6,070 bases of DNA, from assembly GCA_027323595.1 (NCBI GenBank), contig DAHWBL010000417.1, positions 1 to 6,070 of the forward strand, in the 5' to 3' direction. The stretch is from Acetobacteraceae bacterium. GTDB lineage: Bacteria > Pseudomonadota > Alphaproteobacteria > Acetobacterales > Acetobacteraceae. The notes beneath the pieces were generated by a model that did no database searches, had not been told where the DNA came from, and saw only the letters and a program-made list of their open reading frames with translations. The translations under genes and the position numbers were made by a program. Below are positions 1-3,323 of this stretch, in pieces (the first letter of the stretch is position 1; every line of letters starts with the position of its first letter).

Positions 1-203
1 GCAAGGCGGCCGTGCGCGAGCTGGTCGGCCCCGGCGGCGTCAGCCTGGGTCACAGCTACGACGAAGCCGAGATGCACATCGTCTGCCCCTGGCACGGCTA
101 CGAATTCCGCCTGTCCGACGGCGTGCACGCGCGCGACGAGCGGGTGCGGCTGAAAAAATACGCCGTCAGCGAACATGACGGCATGGTCTACGTCATTGTC
201 TAG
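1..203 (+). CDS. Rieske [2Fe-2S] protein, C-terminal fragment (5' end outside window)
   Basis: The reading frame is open from the left edge (first full codon at base 3) to TAG at 201-203, so only about the last 66 residues are present. The segment CPWHGYEF, encoded at 84-107, is the second half of a Rieske cluster motif: Cys (84-86) and His (93-95) would ligate one iron of a [2Fe-2S] centre. The closing stretch, with basic residues, then KKYAV, then DGMVYVIV, matches the last beta strands of Rieske ferredoxins. The first Cys-X-His pair is not in the 27 residues visible before the second cysteine, so it must lie upstream and the inter-motif loop is long. The likely role is a soluble cytoplasmic electron carrier for an oxygenase, or a small Rieske subunit. 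A GTG at base 12 is internal and not the true start. The next gene overlaps its 3' end, which implies one operon. Family call is firm; partner and substrate are unknown. Confidence 0.88.
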   Translation, partial: KAAVRELVGPGGVSLGHSYDEAEMHIVCPWHGYEFRLSDGVHARDERVRLKKYAVSEHDGMVYVIV

Positions 204-561
204 GCCGGAAGAATTCGCCGAGCTGGCCAGCAGCATCGCGGCGGCCTGCGCCGAGGCGATCGAGGCCGGCGTGGTCGCCGATCTGCCCGACGAATCGCTC
301 GGCCAGGCGCTCGCCAGCCTGATCCGCCTCTACGCCGCCAAGGCCCAGGAAGGCGCGCTGCCGCCGGCCTTCGGGCGCAACTCCGGCATCGCCGTCACCG
401 ATGTCGCGATCGGCTGCACCGCGATGATGGAAGCCATCGACCTCAGCCTGTTCGATCTGGGCGCCTGGCAGAGCATGGCCGGCGTCGGCCGCCGCATCGC
501 CCCGTCCGCGCCGGCGCGCGGGAACGTGAACGGGCCACACCCGACAAGGAGCCACCCATGA
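175..561 (+). CDS. Small hypothetical protein between Rieske protein and amidohydrolase
   Basis: I do not recognise this protein. From the ATG at 175 it is 128 residues. A TTG at 196, which overlaps the Rieske stop codon, would give 121 residues and a smaller overlap. Neither start has a clear Shine-Dalgarno sequence, so the start is uncertain. Residues from about 11 to 60 look alpha-helical and rich in Ala, Glu and Leu. A middle segment around GRNSGIAVTDVAIGCTAMMEAID and the following LSLFDLGAWQSMAGVGRR look like a folded helical core. The last 20 or so residues are Pro/Arg/Gly-rich and look disordered; part of that tail is encoded by the ribosome binding site of the next gene. No signal peptide, transmembrane segment or metal motif is visible. 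Its stop overlaps the amidohydrolase start (ATGA). Translational coupling on both sides suggests a subunit or accessory factor of one neighbour, but this is inference from position only. Confidence 0.72.
   Translation: MTAWSTSLSRPEEFAELASSIAAACAEAIEAGVVADLPDESLGQALASLIRLYAAKAQEGALPPAFGRNSGIAVTDVAIGCTAMMEAIDLSLFDLGAWQSMAGVGRRIAPSAPARGNVNGPHPTRSHP
546..551 (+). promoter_or_regulatory. Ribosome binding site of the amidohydrolase gene
   Basis: AAGGAG lies 6 bases before the ATG at 558, a near-consensus Shine-Dalgarno sequence at good spacing. It supports the ATG at 558 as the start. It lies inside the 3' end of the preceding small gene, so translation of that gene would run across it. Confidence 0.8.
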
Positions 562-1787
562 ACGCCGTCGATCCCGCCTTTCGCGATCTCGCCCAGAAGG
601 AATTCGACACCACCACCCTGCTGCGCAACGCCGCCAGCCAGCGCGACGCCCGCGGCTACGACGATTTCATGATCATCGATGTGGATTCACATCATTATGA
701 AACCGAGGCGTTCTCCGAGATCGCCAACTACATCGAAAATCCGGTGCTGCGCGACGAGGCGAAATACCAGGGCATGGCCCGTGGCGGCATCGGGTCGGCG
801 GATGGATCGTACCAGGAGCTCGGCGGGCGCATCACCCGCTATCCGGGCCGCAAACTCGAAAAGGTCCCGCCCACGCCGCACCGCGACATCACCCTGATGA
901 AGCGCTGGATGGATGCGATGGGCGTCGATGTGGCCTGCATGTTTCCCACCCCCATGCTCAACCTGGCCGCCTGCCCGCGCGTCGAGGTCGAGGTCGCGCT
1001 CGCCAACGCCTACAACAAATGGCTGTGCGACACGATCCTGGACGAGGAACCGCGCATCCGCTCCATGCTGTACCTGCCGTTCCACGATCCCGAGGCCTGC
1101 TATCGCACCGTGCAGGAATTCGGCCACCGTCGCGGCGTCATCGGCTTCATGGTCACCGCCACCCATTATCGCGGCAACTGGGACAACGTCTACGCCAAAA
1201 CCTACGCCGCCATCGAGGAACTCGGCCTGCCGCTCGCCTTCCACGCGGCCTTCTCCTGGTCCGATCCGGGCCTCGCACTCACCAACCGCTTCATCGGCGT
1301 GCACGCGCTCGGCTTCGCCTGGCACAACATGCTGCACATGACCAACTGGGTCACCAACGGCATGCCCGAGCGCTTCCCCAGGCTCAAGACCATCTGGATC
1401 GAATCCGGCCTCGCCTGGCTGCCCTTCCTGATGCAGCGGCTGGACAATGAATTCATGATGCGCACGTCCGACGTGCCGCTGCTGAAGCGCAAGCCCAGCG
1501 AATACATGCGCGACATGTACTTCACCAGCCAGCCGATGGAGATGGTGGATAATCGCGAAGCCCTCGAACTCACCTTCAAGATGATCAAGGCCGACACCCA
1601 GCTCGTCTACGCCTCGGACTATCCGCACTGGGACATGGACCTGCCCTCCACCATCTACGATCTGCCGTTCCTCACCGAAGGCTCCAGGCGCAACATCCTG
1701 GGCGCCAACGCGATGAAGCTGTTCAACATCGAACCCACACTGTCCGCCCCCAAGCTCGCGCGTCGTGCCGCGGCCGGCAAAAGCTGA
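558..1787 (+). CDS. Amidohydrolase-superfamily metal-dependent enzyme, ACMSD/decarboxylase-like (Amidohydro_2 type)
   Basis: The 409-residue product has a TIM-barrel amidohydrolase pattern. Strand 1 carries DVDSHHYE, with D43 and H45 placed like the Glu/Asp-X-His metal pair of nonhydrolytic decarboxylases of this family (resorcylate and 5-carboxyvanillate type). H229 in AFHAAFSW is the expected strand-5 metal ligand. H249 or H256 are candidates for the catalytic histidine. MPERFPRLK and then WIESGLAWLPFLMQRLD (around 280-297) are typical of the family. D354 in ASDYPHWD is the expected strand-8 metal ligand, and the C-terminal segment RRNILGANAMKLFNI is also characteristic. Known relatives decarboxylate or hydrolyse aromatic-pathway intermediates in the cytoplasm; which reaction applies here is not evident. 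About 37 residues precede strand 1, longer than in minimal family members. The ATG start has a strong ribosome binding site and overlaps the previous stop. Family certain, substrate unknown. Confidence 0.93.
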   Translation: MNAVDPAFRDLAQKEFDTTTLLRNAASQRDARGYDDFMIIDVDSHHYETEAFSEIANYIENPVLRDEAKYQGMARGGIGSADGSYQELGGRITRYPGRKLEKVPPTPHRDITLMKRWMDAMGVDVACMFPTPMLNLAACPRVEVEVALANAYNKWLCDTILDEEPRIRSMLYLPFHDPEACYRTVQEFGHRRGVIGFMVTATHYRGNWDNVYAKTYAAIEELGLPLAFHAAFSWSDPGLALTNRFIGVHALGFAWHNMLHMTNWVTNGMPERFPRLKTIWIESGLAWLPFLMQRLDNEFMMRTSDVPLLKRKPSEYMRDMYFTSQPMEMVDNREALELTFKMIKADTQLVYASDYPHWDMDLPSTIYDLPFLTEGSRRNILGANAMKLFNIEPTLSAPKLARRAAAGKS

Positions 1788-1801
1788 TCGCCGCGCGCGG
1801 C

Positions 1802-1830
1802 TTGACAGCCACCGCCCACCGGCTCATTTT
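1802..1830 (+). promoter_or_regulatory. Possible sigma-70-like promoter before the GalB-like gene
   Basis: A perfect TTGACA (1802-1807) is followed after 17 bases by CATTTT (1825-1830), which matches only three of six positions of the -10 consensus. It lies in the 84-bp gap, the only sizeable non-coding gap in the left-hand gene run. Transcription would begin near 1837. A GC-only palindrome, GCCGCGCGCGGC (1790-1801), directly abuts it but has no T-run, so it is a poor terminator candidate. The weak -10 keeps confidence low. Confidence 0.27.
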
Positions 1831-1837
1831 CCGCCCC

Positions 1838-1858
1838 GTTTACACGATCGTTTGAAAC
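1838..1858 (+). promoter_or_regulatory. Operator-like palindrome upstream of the GalB-like gene
   Basis: ACGATCGT (1844-1851) is a perfect 8-bp palindrome. It is flanked by GTTT (1838-1841) and AAAC (1855-1858), giving an imperfect dyad whose outer arms are centred half a base off the core. It sits just after the possible promoter and just before the ribosome binding site, a typical place for a repressor site. The TetR-type gene two positions downstream in the same run is the obvious candidate to bind it. Size and layout suit a TetR dimer site, but no binding evidence exists in the sequence. Confidence 0.3.
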
Positions 1859-1864
1859 AGGGAG
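1859..1864 (+). promoter_or_regulatory. Ribosome binding site that fixes a TTG start
   Basis: AGGGAG lies 7 bases before the TTG at 1872. No ATG or GTG start lies nearby in that frame, and the conserved first beta strand (LVISAHP) begins only six residues in. The TTG is therefore the best start for the GalB-like gene. Confidence 0.7.
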
Positions 1865-1871
1865 ACGGAAA

Positions 1872-2588
1872 TTGTCCAAGGCCGGTCTGGTAATCAGCGC
1901 GCATCCGGGAGATTTCGCCTGGCGGGCCGGCGGCGCCATCGCGTTGCACGCCAAACACGGCTACCACATGAAAATCGTCTGCATGGCCTTTGGTGAGCGC
2001 GGCGAAAGCCAGTTCGCCTGGAAAGAAGCCGGCGTGCGCATGGAGGATGGGAAAGCCCAGCGCCGCGACGAGGCCCAGCGCGCCGCGGATTCACTCGGCG
2101 CTGAAATCGAGTTCTTCGACGCCGGCGATTATCCGCTGCACCCCACCGAAGCCATGCTCGACCGCACCATCGACATCTTCCGCGAGCTGAAACCCGAATT
2201 CGTGCTCACCCACTCGCTCGAAGACCCCTACAATGTCGATCACCCCGAGGCGACGCGCTTCGCCCAGGAGGCCCGCATCATCGCCCAGGCCGCCGGCCAC
2301 AAGCCGGACCCGTCGCGCAGCTATTCCGCCCCGCCGGTGTTCCTGTTCGAACCGCACCAGCCCGAGATGTGCAACTTCAAGCCGCAGGTGATCCTCAACA
2401 TCGACGAGGTGTGGGAAACCAAACGCAAAACCTTCGAGATTCTGGCAGCACAAAAACATCTGTGGGCCTATTACGAACGGGTCGCGCTGCAACGCGGCGT
2501 GCAGGGCGGACGCAACACCGGCAAGGCGATGACCTACGGCGAGGCCTATCAACGCCTGTTCCCCATGGCGGTGGACCGGCTGGGCTGA
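1872..2588 (+). CDS. GalB-like PIG-L/LmbE-fold protein, probable 4-oxalomesaconate-type hydratase
   Basis: The 238-residue product has the PIG-L (LmbE) fold, which databases usually label N-acetylglucosaminyl deacetylase. The zinc motif is AHPGDF (residues 10-15) instead of AHPDDE: H11 and D14 keep the metal ligands, but the Asp that acts as base in deacetylases is Gly13. H124, in DPYNVDHPEA, is the third expected zinc ligand. From memory, several segments closely match GalB, the Pseudomonas hydratase that adds water to 4-oxalomesaconate in gallate degradation: WRAGGAIALHA, FGERGES (40-46), FFDAGDYPL, FEPHQPE (159-165) and RVALQRGVQ. E42, E45 and H162 are possible catalytic residues. I infer a cytoplasmic hydratase acting on an unsaturated oxo-dicarboxylate. 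It starts at TTG behind a good ribosome binding site, 84 bp after the amidohydrolase, and the regulator gene follows after 5 bp. Fold very sure; exact substrate moderate. Confidence 0.85.
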   Translation: MSKAGLVISAHPGDFAWRAGGAIALHAKHGYHMKIVCMAFGERGESQFAWKEAGVRMEDGKAQRRDEAQRAADSLGAEIEFFDAGDYPLHPTEAMLDRTIDIFRELKPEFVLTHSLEDPYNVDHPEATRFAQEARIIAQAAGHKPDPSRSYSAPPVFLFEPHQPEMCNFKPQVILNIDEVWETKRKTFEILAAQKHLWAYYERVALQRGVQGGRNTGKAMTYGEAYQRLFPMAVDRLG

Positions 2589-2593
2589 CCGCC

Positions 2594-3223
2594 ATGGACG
2601 GCGACCAGCCTTCGAGCCGCGACCGTCTGATCATCGCGGCGCAAAGGCTGTTCGCCAGACATGGCTATAACGGCGTGTCGGTGCGCGACATCGCCGCCGA
2701 GGCCGGCATGAACTCTGCCTCCATCGGCTATTATTTCGGCGGCAAGGAAAACCTGCTCGCCGAGGTCTATCGCCGCTCCGCCGCGCCGATGAAGGCCGAA
2801 CGCCGCCGCCGCCTCGCCGAGCTCGACGAGGCCGGCATCACCGACCTGCCGGCGCTGATCGACGCGTTCGTCCGCCCCGCCCTGCTCGCCGACGAATCCG
2901 GCAGCTTCCTGCGGCTGCGCACCATCCTGTCGGCGGAAAACTCCGACATCTTCAGCAGCCTCACCGCGGAAAACTTCGACGACACCAGCGCCGAATTCAT
3001 CGACCGCCTCTGCCGCGCCCTGCCCAACCGGGCGCGCACCGAAATCATGTGGCGGTTTCATTTCATGCTCGGAACACTCTACTACAGCGCCACCGGGCCC
3101 CAACGCATCGCCACCATCTCCGACGGGCAATGCGACCCGCATGATGTGGATCGGCTGCTGGCCAGCCTCGTTCCGTTTCTGGTGGCGGGGTTTTCGGCGC
3201 AAGAAAAGGATGTTCTTTCTTGA
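2594..3223 (+). CDS. TetR/AcrR-family transcriptional regulator
   Basis: The 209-residue product has a classic TetR N-terminal DNA-binding domain: helix 1 around residues 10-24 (LIIAAQRLFARHGYNGVS), then the helix-turn-helix at about 28-48 (VSVRDIAAEAGMNSASIGYYF), followed by GGKENLL. Residues from about 60 to 205 are the helical ligand-binding and dimer domain. The segment RTEIMWRFHFMLGTLYYSATG resembles the C-terminal domain of PsrA-like TetR proteins, though that assignment is tentative. The reading frame is open further upstream, but ATG 2594 was chosen because the TetR fold begins right after it and it lies 5 bp beyond the preceding stop. No clear Shine-Dalgarno is seen, so translation is probably coupled to the GalB-like gene. 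It likely represses the surrounding operon in response to a pathway metabolite, perhaps through the palindrome near 1848. Its last codons lie inside a terminator hairpin. Confidence 0.93.
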   Translation: MDGDQPSSRDRLIIAAQRLFARHGYNGVSVRDIAAEAGMNSASIGYYFGGKENLLAEVYRRSAAPMKAERRRRLAELDEAGITDLPALIDAFVRPALLADESGSFLRLRTILSAENSDIFSSLTAENFDDTSAEFIDRLCRALPNRARTEIMWRFHFMLGTLYYSATGPQRIATISDGQCDPHDVDRLLASLVPFLVAGFSAQEKDVLS

Positions 3224-3245
3224 AAGAAAGAACCAAAGAACTTTT
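3212..3245 (+). terminator. Terminator hairpin at the end of the tetR-type gene, overlapping its stop codon
   Basis: GTTCTTTCT (3212-3220) pairs perfectly with AGAAAGAAC (3225-3233), a 9-bp stem with a 4-base loop. The gene's TGA (3221-3223) lies at the loop. Downstream comes CAAAGAACTTTTAT, so a short T-run is present but displaced about 8 bases from the stem, which is not the ideal intrinsic layout. It most likely ends the left-hand operon. Confidence 0.6.
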
Positions 3246-3283
3246 ATAAATTAAGGGTGTTTCCGCACCGACAGGCCACATTT

Positions 3284-3320
3284 CCAAAAGTTTTTTGCTT
3301 CTCTTTTTCAAAAAAGAAGC
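3284..3320 (-). terminator. Terminator hairpin downstream of the glycosyltransferase gene
   Basis: Read on the minus strand, GCTTCT (3320-3315) pairs with AGAAGC (3302-3297), extended past one mismatch by three A-T pairs. It is followed by AAAAAACTTTTGG (3296-3284). It lies 3 bases beyond the glycosyltransferase stop codon, where a terminator is expected. The T-run is short and displaced from the stem, as in the left-hand copy. Confidence 0.55.
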
Positions 3321-3323
3321 CCT

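Larger units (their letters stand above)
3212..3320. repeat. Two inverted copies of a hairpin + ACTTTT element between convergent genes
   Basis: The left arm (3212-3245, read forward) and the right arm (3320-3286, read in reverse) have the same design and similar sequence: a TTCTTT...GAA..AAGAA hairpin, then CAAA(G/A)AACTTTT. The two ACTTTT tails also pair with each other: CAAAGAACTTTT (3234-3245) with AAAAGTTTTTTG (3286-3297), 12 bp with one G-T wobble. Between them, GGTGT (3256-3260) and GCACC (3265-3269) can form a small hairpin. The region is strikingly AT-rich compared with its flanks. It accounts for essentially the whole gap between the two convergent genes. No transposase or target duplication is visible. 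Confidence 0.6.

Noticed and set aside
687..1628. Long open frame on the minus strand opposite the amidohydrolase gene (313 codons)
   Set aside because: It mirrors a strongly recognisable + strand gene. The product is His/Gly/Val-rich low-information sequence with no family resemblance, as expected from antisense reading of high-GC codons.
1790..1801. GCCGCGCGCGGC palindrome after the amidohydrolase gene as a terminator
   Set aside because: The stem is at most 4 bp with a 4-base loop and no T-run follows. Such palindromes are common by chance in this base composition.
2369..2593. Upstream extension of the TetR-type reading frame into the GalB-like gene
   Set aside because: The extension overlaps conserved GalB-like codons in another frame and gives no TetR-like sequence. 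The fold begins right after ATG 2594.
3212..3320. Inverted repeats as ends of a mobile element
   Set aside because: Only about 50 bp lie between the arms, no transposase gene is present and no target duplication is visible. A terminator or REP-like role fits better.
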